NCBI RefSeq assembly: GCF_033958435.1
Contig: NC_134147.1
Span: 41,286,001 to 41,350,000 of the forward strand
Reading direction: 5' to 3'
From: Carettochelys insculpta
Taxonomy: Eukaryota > Chordata > Testudines > Carettochelyidae
Length of the DNA: 64,000 bases
Of this stretch, positions 43,560 to 56,559 are shown piece after piece. The notes below the pieces were generated by a model. That model saw only the letters and a program-made list of their open reading frames with translations, was not told where the DNA came from and did no database searches. How positions within the stretch are numbered: position 1 is the stretch's first letter; the number at the start of each line of letters is the position of its first letter. Both the position numbers and the translations under genes were made by a program.

Positions 43560-43795
43560 GGAAGGCTGGTGTTCTGGCTCCAGCACAGGACTGACAGTTG
43601 GGGCTGTGAGTTCTTTTTCCACCTGTCACACTGTAACCTTGGGCAAGGAGCGTGTGAACTTACAAGTGTCCCAGTCTGTGAAATGGGGGTAATAGTACCT
43701 CCGTCCTTTGCAGGAGCACTGTGACACTCACGTCATGTTAGCAAAATGCTTTAAAGCCCAGGATTGGAAAGTGCTGTACAAATGCAAACCATTAG
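43560..43795 (+). repeat. MIR/CORE-type SINE
   Basis: TGGCTCCAGCACAGGACTGA, CACTGTAACCTTGGGCAAGG, GTGAAATGGGGGTAATAGTA and GGAAAGTGCTGTACAAATGC are all in the consensus order, with the CCTTGGGCAAG core well kept. Confidence 0.8.
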
Positions 43796-45644
43796 AATAA
43801 TGACCATTAAATGTATCATCTTCTAAATTACTGCATAACTAACGTTAAATATTGCAGATGTTTTGCTAACGAGCAGCGCATATATTGCCATCCATGGAAT
43901 AAGATCTGGGGCCATAGAGTGGTCTGCCACTCCATGCTGCAGTTCCTCAGGCTTTGCTCTCTATAGATTTTTATGGCAGATGGGAGCCATAATGCTCATG
44001 GGTGGAGGATTATGGCATGAGGTTCAGTCCTTCGCAAGTACTCACAAAGAGTATGTGTTCTGCATCACTCCTCCCTGTGTACTTCTGGAGGCACAGAGAG
44101 AGGGTGGTCTCCGCCTTCCCTTACCACAGGGATTGTAGCGGTCTTTGGCCTTTGTGATATTCCCTGAACCCACCTGTAACAGGCTGCCTCACCTCTGAAG
44201 GGTTGGATGTCTGGGGCTAGCCAGCCTGGATGACAGAGCTAGCCACACCTGGGTGAGACCAGGGTGATGGCACTATAGGGAGCAGAAGGTAGGTGCAATA
44301 AAATTGGGGCAGGTGGCGGGAGGAGAGGTGAGTTCCAGAAGTTAGGTAGACAGTGGGTGTGGAAGGCAAAGAGGAGCTGCAGTGAAAAGGGGACCCTGAT
44401 GGGGAGAAGGGCTGGAGAATCTGGAAATGAGAGGGCCAAAGTGCAGCCAGGTGAAGCCTGAGAGACTTTGAAGTAGGGCCTAGCTCAGGGAAGAAAGGCT
44501 GGGGATTCCCTGTGTGAAAGCGGGGAGGGCTGAACTGAACATGGCGCCTGGAGACCACCCAGTATGTAAGGACTCAATAAACAGGGCTCCTGGAGGGGGA
44601 ATGCTTTGGACTGAGACTGTGGTCTGAGAATTAAGGCCTTGAAGAAGAGAGATACTAAGACCAGGGCACTGCTGAGTGACCTCTGGCCACAAGGAGGTGC
44701 TCAGGAATCAGCCATGCCACGGCCTGCATAGGGGAATGGGCAGTGGACACCCTGCCCCTACGTGTTCCAGCATTCTGAGAACCTTCTCCATTGATAGTAG
44801 GCTGGTTGGACCTTGCAGAGAGGTAGCTAAAGAAGGCTTTCCAGAGCCCGGTTATCTTGGCTTACCTATTGTTGAGAGATTAGTGCGTCTGACAGTAGTT
44901 GGTCGTCATGTGTAAGATTGGTAGTTCTGGTGCTCTTTAGGGTTATGGCCCAAGGGAGTATTACAGGAAAAGCACGAAGCAAAAGTAACTGATACAACTT
45001 GTTGTTTTTATGATTTAGCACTGGTAGAGTGACAGTAAAGCGCTTGGCTTGGCGTACGTGCATTAAGTATTATGTTGTCCAGATGCTGATTTCATTTACA
45101 CCCATGTAATTCTGGAGTAACTCCATTGTATTTACTGGAATTCCTTGACAGGCCAGCATGGCTGAGGTCAGTGTCTGGGCTGTGATCCCCACTCACCTAA
45201 ACATAGAAAACACTGCATGCTTAGATGGAGGGACTGGAGAATGGGTACCTCTTAGTAATCTGAGAGGTGTGGGATTTACTTTCAGGATAGGTTTTTTTGA
45301 GAGCAGACGCACGGCATAGGATTTTCTATTGTTTTATTGGTTTTGTGTTTTTAACTGATTAGAGCCTGAAACGTGCGTTTTCTTCTAGTAGTTTAAATGC
45401 AAGTGTATGCCATACTGGAGCAAACCCTGGCCATGTAAGAATGTGATGATTATCACATCGTGGCTGCTAATAGCTGCACAGGGGCAGTGAGGCCAGAACT
45501 CATATCCACCATAAAAAAGCATCGTCCTCCCTTCCCTTCCACTTCAGCTAAAAAGGAGAATTCTCTTCACACTGTGACTTGTACTAGAGCTGTACTAATT
45601 CCAGTCAGCAGAGCAGAGGCATGGCAGCTAGTCCATGACCATAC
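43796..45644. other. Unassigned intronic stretch
   Basis: No exon was recognised. 44190-44720 is GC-richer and has features reminiscent of a decayed LTR or SINE (TCAATAAACAGGGCTCC; CCACAAGGAGGTGCTC). No termini or target duplications were found, so it is left unnamed. A short relic of the old 'tccattga' family lies at about 45085-45150. Confidence 0.45.
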
Positions 45645-45850
45645 GCTTCGGGTGTATCTTCACTACCAGAAGATCAGCCTGGTCAGGGTTGATCTTCCAG
45701 GATTCGATTTCACACACCTAGCGAAAATTAAACTATCCAGGTTGACAGTCAGCCTCACTCTGAGGATGACCAGGAAAGTCTGTTGTAGATAACTAGCTAG
45801 AATTCTATATCGACAGTCAACTTTAATGTCTATTGTAGACCTGGCCTCGG
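45645..45850 (+). mobile_element. Diverged MITE of the 16753 type
   Basis: GGTGTATCTTCACTACCAGA, AGATCAGCCTGGTCAGGGTT, CGATTTCACACACC and the right end TCAACTTTAATGTCTATTGT then AGACCTGGCC repeat the motif order of the element at 16753. TAA occurs just after the right end. The left terminus is mutated. Confidence 0.65.
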
Positions 45851-47419
45851 TAATGGAGGCAGACTCACAGTGATGAGGATGCCAAGGAGAGGCCAGTGGA
45901 GCAAAGTTTCAGAGAGGAAACAGCTTTCAAGGAGGGTTTTGGTAGTAGATGGGGAGGTGGGTTGCACAAACAGAGAAGGGATGGTGATTCAAAGCACAAG
46001 GAACCACATGGGAGAGAGTGTAGGCACTTCAGATAAAGATTTTGGAATCATCATTGGTAAAGAATTTCCACAGCAAACCAGCCAAGCGCTTCATAGTTGT
46101 GAGCCTTTGCAAACAGGAAAACACGCATTTTCCTTGAGAGGACCCCGCGTTCCTGAGTGCTGTTTTGGGCTCCCCAGCTTGGCCACACTGTAAACAAATG
46201 GTTTTGCACCTGCTATGTTTAGTCAGACAAGAAGGGGCTTCTGAAAGGGTGGAGAACAGAATCCCTGTTCTTTTGGGGGGAGGAAGGTTCACTGGATCGC
46301 AAGGGCTCAGTGTTGGGTTTCTGATGAGGCGAGTGGTGTGGCTGCACAAGTAAATGTACCATTGTCCTTTGGTTCTGGCAACTGAACTCTAGTTTCGTCA
46401 ATAGTCAAATCTTAAGTGCCACGGGCTGGAAATGAAACTTGTGGTACCGTGTGGCAGCCCTGATCGTCTCCATAGTAGTCCCATGGATGCCTACTTATAG
46501 CAGCTGCTCAGCACTGTTAAACATTTGAGGCCCTTCATCCCCCTCCAGCATGCACTAGGGTGGCTGCTAACACACCTGAGTGTGGACAAAGTGCAGTCAG
46601 GGAGGAGCATTACAGGAGAACAGCCACTGTGCAAAATACTTCCCTAGCTATGGAGCTAACAGCACTTCCTCTTCATGGGATCCCACCACAGCGGCTATGG
46701 GGGGCAGGGGTGGTGGCGCTGGCAAGTGGTGACGCAGCCAGGAAGCATCATTCCAAGCTTCCAAAGGACATTCCAGTTTGTTCTGAGCAGCCTTACTGAG
46801 TCCTGTCTGCAGCATGCTCCTGTGGGAGAAGTGTGCACACCTGTGAACCAGGAGATATAAAACAGCACAGCCCTGAACTGGCCCTCGTTTCAGAGAGAAG
46901 AGGGAAACTAGAAGACTATCAAAAGGCCTCTGTGCAGTGCCTCAAGGTCCAAATTATTGGAACTAGCACACATGTTGGTTCCTGGATGCAATGTGATTCC
47001 GAGGTCATGCCTCTGCTAGCCTTCCGCACATGTGCTAATCTCTCTGCTGCAGTGTATTTTGCATGGACTTGGTCAAGCTGTAACAGAGTTTGTGCTATCC
47101 TTTTCCAATTCCTTGGTGTCTTTTCTGTGCTTAAGAGGATGACTTGTCCCTCTGAAATCTTGTAAGGTTTTCAAAAGAGGCTAAAAGTGGTCAAATTGTT
47201 CTTATCTGTTTAACAGGGTGTTTGTCATTCCCTTTTCACTATCTCGCTTCAGGTATTTTTTGCTTGCTCCCTACTAATAAGCAGGAAGTTAAATGCAATA
47301 AGTCATAGTTCTTTGAAACATCTGTATGGTTTGGGGAACAAAAAAAAATGGAAATCAGAATGTCTTGGGAGAGAAATAAAACCTTTATTCTTTGTTTTTC
47401 TTTTTTCTATTTTTTCCAG

Positions 47420-47504
47420 GTTTTACATTGAGAGCATTTCCTTTCTGAAGGACAAAAACACAGTTGAACTCTTTTTCCTGAATGCAAAATCTTGTGTGCA
47501 CAAG
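47420..47504 (+). CDS. FRMD4B: FRMD4B coding exon (start of FERM F2 lobe)
   Basis: 85 bases between AG (47418-47419) and donor AAGgtaatg. It starts in phase 2 (completing an Arg codon) and ends in phase 0. The peptide is R, FYIESISFLKDKNTVELFFL, NAKSCVHK. FYIES is the conserved boundary between the first and second FERM lobes. SFLKDK and CVHK fit FRMD4B (FRMD4A: SYLKDN, CIYK, from memory). The four exons give 339 bases, 113 codons, with no stop or frame conflict, which supports a working gene. The next exon of the family begins near GQIEVES in human, and I could not find it downstream. Confidence 0.93.
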
Positions 47505-50500
47505 GTAATGTGATGTCTTTTGAAATCATTATTATTTTGCATTTTTCAGTACTAGAGCTCATCATTTAGACTGATAAATTAGGTGTTAATGAAATCATAC
47601 TTCTAGATTGTGCTGAAGGATTCAAATCTCAACACACCCCCAACTTCAGGTGCATGGACAAATCAGAATGTGATGGATTCAGGATGCACTTCTCACAGCA
47701 TTTTGTCTTTGAAAGGGCCCAAACCCAAGTCGCAGATCCAAATAGGCCCAGACTTTTGAGCGTTCGAAATCTGGATCAGAATTTTACAGCTAGTCCTCAG
47801 CTTTAATGGACATCATACATGTTCTTTCTGCATGCATGTGATGCTGAACGGGTAACAAAAGTGTCTTCCTTGGTTCTTCATTCATCTCAACCACAGCCCT
47901 GCACCAGAATCAAGGGGATAATATGGTCCTGTGTACAAGAAACATTAATTTGAATGTGGTTACTTCTTTCCCGACAAAGTCAAGAACAAAGATAACGTAC
48001 TTTGATTTAAAAGTAAAATACACAAGTATTTGTGTACTCAGACACACGTTCTGATAAGGAAGTTAACACTTTGTGTAGAGAAAATGGGCAAATGTATTTC
48101 TAAATTTTTGAAGGTTTTTTCCATCATGATGTCATGCTACCAAGTTTTTAAAGGTAAACTAACTCTCCAGAAGAAGGGGAATCTCCGTGATCTACCGTGT
48201 GAGCACATCAAATACAACCACAAGGGACCCTTACCTATGCCAGTCTGTTGAACCTTTGCTGTAAGAGGAACCATTTCAGTAAACTCCATTGCAGCAATGC
48301 CTAATATTTCTATGACTTTTCTAGTACTGTAAAGTTAAGCACCTGGCACTTCTGGTTTGGTTTTGTTTTTCATGCAAGTGTGGAACTCAGGTTTTACAGG
48401 CATTAGAAAGAAATGGAATAATCTGCTCATTCATTGACTGACTGGTGCAGCAATTCCATATATTAGTTCAAATTCTTTCCTGTGTGGCTCCATTGTTTGC
48501 TGACATTCAGACACCTCACATTTTAAAGGGTTGTAGTTCACTAGTTTGGGTGGAAGACCTCCACAGAACATTTAATGGCAAGATTATGGATTTCACTTGT
48601 ATAGGCAGAGCTGTCCCATTCACAGGATGAGGTAGGGTGGCCACCCCAGGTCCCGCACTTTTGGGGGCCCAGGGGCATCACTGCTGCTGTCCTATGAACA
48701 GGATGGGGGAGGATTACCTGAGGTAGGGTGCAGCAGCAGAGGGGTCTCCCCTTATACTCACCGCATGGTCAGCACCTGCTCTACTCTGCTGCACTCTCCC
48801 AGCCTACTGAGCCCTGCTTCTCTGTGGCAGTGGAAAGCGGCCTCCCCTTCTTGCCACCCACAGAGAAGTGGGACTTGTGGACTCGGAGGGCGTGGCGAAG
48901 TGGAGCGGAGGAGGCTGTGGCTTACATTTCATGGTGAGTGAAGCAGTGGGGAGCAAAGGGATCTGACCCCCTGCTGCTGTCAGCTGCTGTGCCCTGCCTT
49001 AGGTTGGCAGAGATTGCTGGAGAGCGGGTAAGGAGGCAGGATGTGTGTGGAGCGAGGTTGGGGAGGTGCCTGTGTTCCAGAGTGATTGCCCATGTCCTCC
49101 ACGGGATGGCCCTGGGGGTAGGAATTTGTTTCTGGGAGAATAAGGAAAATGGCACCCTGCTCCTTCACCTCCCAGGTAAAATATAGAATATAAAAGTAAA
49201 TGTTTGTGAAGAATCCTCACCCTCTTTGGTCAGGCTTAAGTGCTGGAGAGTCTCAAGTTGAGTCTCTTTTTGCCATCTCAGATAAGTATCTTGGCCATTG
49301 GTAGAAATTGTTTCAGGGAACATTGAGACCATTGAACTAGGCACAAAAAATATGAAGTTGGAGAATGTAACTGACTTAGTTATGGGATGTGAAGAATATT
49401 ACTGCTGCCCCGAACTAGCCTATTGTACTAGCTTTTATTTTAATAGCAAAAGAGAAGTTTGGCTGGTGTGTGTGTGCATGCAGTATAGAAGGTAAGGGGG
49501 CTACGTTCCATACGTAGACACATGTCAGCTAACCAGTCAGGAAGACGCGCATCTGGCCCTGATAAATGTTGCTATTCACACATCATAGTTCTATAGCATT
49601 GAAAGGAACTGATGATCTTGTGGAAAGTGCTGGAATAAGTATTGTGTATCGTGCAGTGATTTGTTTCAGTGCGTCGGGAGTCACTGTAAATAATAACCTT
49701 TTTTATTTTGCTAGGTCAGTGCTTTAATTGGTGTTAGCATATAGAGTGCCAGCTGCCCAGCTTTGCACGGCACACCTGTCCGAAGTGGAGAGAAATTGTT
49801 TTCCCCAGTGTCCATTTCCCAGTAGGGAGCGTAAGGAAGGGGAGCTGTGCTTACAATTCAGCTGGGAAGTTTGATGGGAAGAAACAGCACTGAGGCATTC
49901 ACAAACAGTAAAACCAGACAGCCCTTCAATCTCTTTGTACAACTTCCTATTCTAAGCTGGTGAAGTGAAAATGAACCCTGAGCTAAGAAATGTTTGTATA
50001 TAACTTGTGAGAAAATCAGAGCAGACCTGTTGCCTCGTAGCCATGCTGGTAGTCTGGGAGAACCGTTTCATCTTCATAAAACTGCTTGTGCAGTTTGGTA
50101 GGGAGCCAGAAGGAACAACACCTATGTGCCTTGGGGTTTGAATACAGTACAATAGCACTGTGACGCAAGGGTCTTCCCTGGCCCTCCCATTGGGACTCCA
50201 ACCCGGAAGATCCTTACACTGCAGGGATCTCATGCTAAGAGAGCAAGAAGGGGAGGGCAATCGTTTCTGAACTCCAGTAGCAAAAGCCTGAATATCTGTG
50301 GGTTCAGCCACTTGTGTTTGTTGTGTTCAAAACATGCTACACCCTGTGCAGATTGTCATTGTTCATTAGCACTAAACACAGAAGGGCCTCACCTGGCTGC
50401 AGCTTTATAAATGGTCACATCTTGGGCTTGATTATTATTATAGCTATATATACTTCTCTGTACATGGTGGTAATGCAATTCACAAAATTTCTTAATAGTA

Positions 50501-50866
50501 TATGGAATATTCCTAATAAATTAGAGAAAGCAACAAATATGTGAGATTTGCATGTGCGTAAGGGGTAATAGTACATATAAAAGTGGGTAATCCGTAGGGT
50601 GTGGATGGAAAAACTGAATGCTGGCTATGAGTTTGGGTCAAGCTCAGTTCTGGCATAGCTCCACTGAAATCATTGGATTTGCCTGAAAGACAAATTTGGC
50701 CCATTGCTGTTTGGTGCTAAAATGAGTTCCTTTCTAGTTAATTCCATTTGGAGACCATCTGATCACAGTTAGGCAAGATTGCAGCTGATTTTAGATGATC
50801 AAAAATGCAGTTTACATTAATTAGTGTTGAATGCAGACTTGCATTTATTTATAATTGGAGATGCAC

Positions 50867-51050
50867 ATCTCCTAGAATTGGAAGGGACCTCAGGAGGTCA
50901 TCTAGTCCAGTCCCCTGCCCTCTTGGCAGGACCAAGCACCATCCCTGACATCTATTTTCCCCAATCTCTAAATGGCCTCCACAAAGCTTGAACTCACAAC
51001 CCTGGGTTTAGTGGGCCAATGCTCAAACCACTGAGCTATCCCTCCCCTCT
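50867..51050 (-). repeat. Cry I-type turtle SINE, near full length
   Basis: On the minus strand: GGGATAGCTCAGTGGTTTGA (A box), CCCACTAAACCCAGGG, GTTGTGAGTTCAAGC (B box), ATTTAGAGATTGGGG, TCAGGGATGGTGCTTGG, GGACTAGATGACCTCCTGAG and CCCTTCCAATTCTAGGAG. This is the best-preserved SINE of this family in the window. A tRNA-Arg-like sequence lies 54 bp beyond its head, on the same strand. Confidence 0.88.
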
Positions 51051-51104
51051 GAAAGCCCCACCTTCTCCTTTTACCTTGCAACTAACAGGAGGGAAAGAGT
51101 ACTT

Positions 51105-51177
51105 TACCCCACATGGGACTTGAATCCACAATCCTTGGCTTAGGAGGCTAATGCCTTATCCTTTAAGCCACTGGGGG
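51105..51177 (-). tRNA. tRNA-Arg(CCU)-like sequence, possibly a pseudogene
   Basis: The reverse strand gives exactly 73 nt with tRNA-Arg(CCU) architecture: acceptor CCCCCAG/GTGGGGT plus A73, D stem GCTT/AGGC, loop CTCCTAA with anticodon CCT at 51142-51144, and T loop TTCAAGT. From memory, the vertebrate tRNA-Arg-CCU is close to it along its whole length. Mismatches in this copy are acceptor pairs 1 and 7, one anticodon-stem pair (A29/C41), and one T-stem pair with another reduced to a wobble. These make a pseudogene more likely than a working gene. No T4 run follows closely. Confidence 0.7.
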
Positions 51178-54100
51178 ATTTAGGAAGGTGGAATTCAGAT
51201 GAGATGATCAGCCACATCAGAGGTATTCCAAAGCCACACTCATTCAGTAAACATCATAGTGGCTCTCGTTTGTGCTTCGGGGCAAGGAGGTGCAGGGCGA
51301 GTTAAGGGCAGGGTCAGGTGCAATATATAACCAGATTCCCAATTCCAGTGAAGCAACCTACTGGTAGTCATTCATGACAGATAAGACATTGGTATTTCTC
51401 AGTGGTTAATCCAGCTAGGGCAGCTGAAACTTGTCAGTGCCTTGTTTTGTTCCTGTTTTTGGGTGTTTTTGGTTTTCCTTTTGCTCAACTCCTTTTGACT
51501 GCCCTGAAGCTCTCCAATGTCGTTAAAGCGACAACCTACACATGAGGCAGGGAGCTCCATAATGCACTTGTGCACTATGTTTACCTAAAGGATGAGACAT
51601 AAAGGCCCATTTCTTACACTAGATCTTTGCCTGAAGCTTCCATGGTGGGACGGGAATGCAGCTCAGAAGGCAAGTCATCAGACAGGGAGGTGTGAGGGAA
51701 GCATGGAAACCTGGGTGGATAAAGGTTGCTTGAAATAGCATCTCAATGATTGTAAATTATTTTCATAGGACTTCACTCATTGTTTTCCCACAGGTCAGTG
51801 GTTAAAAGGCAGGAAAGCCCCATTAAGGAAAGTGCCTGGCCTGTATTTAGATTAAAGTTGTGCTTAACTTTCACTGACTTTAATGGGATTTAGGTAAATG
51901 CTGAACTCTAAGCATATGTGCTTCACTGACTACAGATGCTTTCCTGACTCAGTCAGAGCCAAGCTAGATGGCAAAGGATGCAATTGCAGCATCTGGTGAA
52001 TGTGGGTGCATTTATTTCAGTCATGCAATATGTATATGGGGGGAAAATTCACCCTTACGCCAACAGCCAGCGCCAGGCTCAAGTGACAGGCAAGTCCTAC
52101 TTTGAGGCACCAAGTCAGACTGAAATGGGATCCAGGCCTTGTGCTGCTCCACTGCCTAGGAGGGATTTTCCCAATAGCTTGTAAAATATTGTAGAATCCT
52201 TCTGTCTGAAAGTGCTGCCTAATTAAGTGATTATTAGAAAATGTTCATTGGCACTATTTTCAAGTGAGAAACACTCTGTAGAATTTAGTCTTTGCATGTC
52301 TATGAGGCAGGTTTTTTCTGAAGCTTGTCTTAGGTCACAGTGTTCTGGCTTAGTTTCCACACTTTTCCTCTACCACTGCAAAGGGAATTTTTCAGGTCAG
52401 GGAAGGGATCTTTAAAGCCTTAAATACCATGGGGCCAGACTTAGCTACTCAGTCCAGTTTGCGAGTACCTTGCTCCACAAGGGGGCATTGGGGCTTCAGT
52501 GGACTGGCTGGCTGGCTCACGGTGTATGGTACTGCTCAGGGTGAGTGTAAGTGGCAGAACCCAAGCCTAGCAGACCAGCATCTCCAGCTGCACTAGCAGA
52601 GTGCAGTGCCTGCTGCTCTTTAATGGAGGCCTGGGTCAGTGTTTGTGGTGACCTTCCTGTGCCAAAGGAGTCTGGACTGTTCCTTTGCTCCAGGCTAGTG
52701 AAGTAGATTCCCAGAAGTGCATGTGGAGCAGAAAACGACTCTGCTCTGGAGAGCTACTTTCCCTTTTCCTCTCTCATTGGGCTCTTGCTCCCTTTGGAAC
52801 GCTGAGCCAGTGGGCCCTTTCCAAGGAGAAAGCTGGGCAGCCAGCCAGACTTAGGATCCCCATGATTTACCAGGGTTCTAGATAGAGAACTTGTGTCTGC
52901 ATCCATAGCCACAAAAATGAGCCACGGATTTTTTCTTCCACACCTGCGGATGCTGGTACCCAAGGATAGCCGTGGATTTGCTGGGCTGCAGTAATAGACT
53001 TGCACCCATTCCACAGCTGCTCTGCTACCAACAAACAGAGAAATGCCATGAGTGGAGCATTACACCTGGCTTTGCTCAGCCAATTAACCATGTTTGCTTT
53101 TATGCTTATGCTGCTGTGTCTTGATCATGGGTACTTCAGCAGAATAGTCTTGCTTATGAACTTCTTCCCTGACTAGTCTTTGAGCCTCAGCCATTCTCTG
53201 GCCGTGCAAGTTACGTGAGATCCTTGCAATTAATGCCAAGTTACACAATGGAAGGATAAACTCCTAATACTAGCCTGCACCATTCGTTCTGTTTACTGTG
53301 CTGCCCGCCTGACTTTGCTTTCCCTATGAACCCTGCAAGACAAACAACTCAAGCACCTTTCTGCATATAAAACCCCTGGGCAGCTCAGTGATTGTAAAGG
53401 AGTGTTTCCTTATCACACTGGTACATACGTGAGTACTGATACTTCAGGCCCTTATAACTGGTACTGCAGGCTCCTTTCTCCCACCCCTCCCTGATGACGT
53501 GCTGCTTTTTTAAATTATTTTTTCTGGACATCACTGCAGCCCTTGTCCTGCTCACTTGTGAGCAGTCTCATCCACCATGTACCTAAAGCTGCACCAAGCC
53601 TAGCGTCACTGAGGGCCTGAAGTTTGGAGTAGCCAAGTGTCCATTTACAGCTAGAGCATAGACAGCTGAATGGTAGGTAGTGCCAAGTGCTGTCTAACAA
53701 AGGAAACGGTCTCCACGCCGGAGGTATTAGTCTAGATGACAGACAGGACAGAGTGGATTGGAGCAGACAGAAGATGCGACAAAATGAATGAAGGAAACTG
53801 AAGTCTCAACTCGCTACGTGGCTAACCGTAGACTGACACTGGTAAGTTTTAGGCATCTAAGCTGAAGTTGGCCTATATCACTGATACAGGCAGCAGGGAT
53901 TTTTTCCCTAAGGAGTCAAAAATCTGAAACGTTCTCAGTCCCCACTGCAGCTGCTGATTGACAGCACATCGCCAATCCGTGGCCACAACTTCACTGTTAA
54001 GGTTGCATTAGCCTCTGAGCTCCTCCCCAACCCCTGCACTCAGTCCTGAAGGAGCCTCCTTGGAGTGGCACTGTGGTGTACTGGGGCTTCATGCTGTGTC

Positions 54101-56197
54101 CCCTTTTTCTGTCACCTGCCTCTTCAATTAAGCAGAACTCTGCAGCTCCACTGCACCTGGTACTCTGTACGCCTGTAGGGTAATGAGACAACCTGTGCAC
54201 CATATCATGTGCCTAAATGGTTATGGGATTTCCAAAACAGATCGGTCTCCTCTCCACCAGTTGGGGTGAGTGCAATAGGTATGGCTGGAGCTCCTGACAA
54301 TGAAGGGACTTGAGGTGTCTCTGCCAGGGCCATTACCAAAATCACGCTGCGTTCTGGGCTCTGGCCCCATCTCTTTGTTTTTTTGAGGGCTTGAATTTGC
54401 AAACTGATTAGTCCTTTTACGTATGTTTTGTTAATGGAATATCCTGTTTTAAAACAAAACTAGGCCCACACCCGCAAAAAGCCCAGACATGTTATCATGT
54501 GGAACCACACTGACCCCCACAAACCAAGTTGGGAGCTTTAGATCCACTGCACTGAGCTCAACCTCAGCTAGAGGAGAACTGGGGCTTATCTCGTTCTCTC
54601 CCATTCCCTTCCATCCACGCCCTCCATCTGCATTCAAATCAACCTGCTGCCACTGCTGCTTCCTCCTCCTCCAGGCTGTCCAGTCCCCTGGAGTAGGATC
54701 ACTGACTGTACAGGAGTGACTGTTCCGGCTCTCAGCCCCTGGCTGGTGGGTTGAGAAAAGCGGTTGTGGGAAGTCCTCCTTAGGATCTGCTGTCCCAGGA
54801 AGAAGCCTGAGTCATGGGAATGGTTCACGCTCAGTCTGGTCAGCACAGAGGAGCTGTGAGGGGATGGGAGGTGTTCAGTGCAGACAGAGACTTCGGAGAA
54901 TTTAGCTGCCAAACTGTCTCATCTGGGCCCATATAAAGTGATTTTTTGAAGCCTATAAATTAAGCATATTTCGGGAAACTTTCACAGAAATGGCTAAAAG
55001 CATGTAGTAGACATCGGGTGACACTTCTGACAGACTTCAAATCCCTGGTCTGCAGCACAGAGGTGCTAGTGTTTCTCAACAAAATGGTGATAAGTTTTTT
55101 AATTTTAACATGGCCAAAATATTGCATTTTCCCTTACCTCACTCATAGAAATAGTCTGAACCGTTTAACCTAAAACCTCTCCCAAAAATATCAGTAGATG
55201 CAGAGGCCTGGTGTGGAAAATTTCAGCCCAAGGGACTTAACTTTGGCAAAGTTAAAAGCAACTGAAAAGAGGGTCTTATACTGGGATGTGTGAGGCAATC
55301 TTACCTCTAAGTGACACTATTTGTTCTGCCAGTATTTAAGATCTAAACATAAATGTCAATGATCCAAATAAGGCCCCTAGCTGTTTCTTTTCAATTGTTG
55401 GGTATTTGTCTCTTATCAGTTTTTTCATTTAATTGTATCATCCAGAATAATCTCCCTGGAAGGGTGAGTTGTTAAATCTGCTTGGCCTATTTTTGGTCCT
55501 CTATAGGTACCTTTGTCAGATGATAACAGGTTGTTCCTATGAACCACTCCTGCTGCCTTTAGAACCACTCCTTTGCTTGAGCCTGTCACTCCCAAATATT
55601 TTTATAAGGAGGAAAGTTGTGGAGTTGTTTACAATATGAAGATCTGACTTTCATTGGTTCATACTTCACCGTTGGGTGGCCAGACATCCCAGGAATTGTT
55701 GCCCTGATCTGCTTTGGGAACGGGTGGACAAGACGAGAGAAGGTTGGTCTTGCCCAACATTCTTGTTACTGCATTCACGTAATGTGTCTACGTACAGGCA
55801 ATTGTCTCCCTTGAAACCATTGCATGTGCTGTGGTCTTTTCTCTTTTATTTTCCTCTCTCTCGCTTTGTCCATTCTTCTCACTCTTATTTGCCTCACATT
55901 TTACTTTTTTTTTTTTTTTTTTTATTTCCTTTTCTCAGTAATTGTGGTTAATTATATGGGCAGCTTTCTGGTTTTCTTGAGGCTACTCCTGCAGAAAACT
56001 TCCTTTGGAATCACTAGTCTGTACTAAGGTGAAACACATTAAATATACACCCAGGTTTCTCTTTGATGGGAGGAGGAAGATGTGAACATGTCCTTTGGTT
56101 GTTATTTAGATACCAGTTTTTAAACTGGCAATTTGTTTTCTTCCACATGCACAGACTGTTGGTTTGAAGGGGCTGTTTCAGGTATTGATTTCTTAGG

Positions 56198-56420
56198 CCT
56201 CGTGGACAGTACAAACTTAGGTTGATGTCAGTCAGTTTATGTCGACCTAATTATAGAAATGTCTATATTTAATTTTTTGCTCCCTCCAATCTAACTGCCC
56301 AGCCTCACTAACTCCACTTCCACAAGGGAGCATTGAGTCAAGGTTGATGTAATTAGGTTGATACAATGTCCACGTACACATTGCATTGTTTATGTCAAAC
56401 GCTACGGGCTGTCAGGAACC
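56198..56420. mobile_element. Possible MITE relic
   Basis: TAGGCCTCGTGGACAGTAC at the left and GTCCACGTACACATTGC at the right, with GGTTGATGT and GTCGACCTAATTA motifs between, resemble the GTCTACAC-ended MITEs. No target duplication was found. Confidence 0.4.
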
Positions 56421-56559
56421 TTCTCCCAACCGCATGCATGTGGAATGATCATAAAAAGCACTCCTGGTAAGGACACACACTGCTTACACAAGAAAGACAC
56501 AAGCGATGTAATTACTATAAAGTGATATAATTACCAGTAATGCATTGAATATGGTCTCA

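Larger units (their letters stand above)
37234..47419 (+). other. FRMD4B: FRMD4B intron (10186 bp)
   Basis: The intron runs from gtgagt to the acceptor TTTTTTCTATTTTTTCCAG. It contains MITEs, MIR-like SINEs, a Cry-type SINE and a tRNA-Phe-like sequence. The parts 38888-42329 and 45851-47419 show no feature I can name, apart from short relics near 40600, 40870-40940 and 42235-42290. Confidence 0.8.

Noticed and set aside
44686..44700. CTCF-like core CCACAAGGAGGTGCT
   Set aside because: Mismatches at core positions (A for K, T for C), weaker than the sites at 35724 and 31447.
44190..44720. Possible LTR or SINE-like block with TCAATAAACAGGG
   Set aside because: No defined ends and no recognised family. 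The signals seen are too short.
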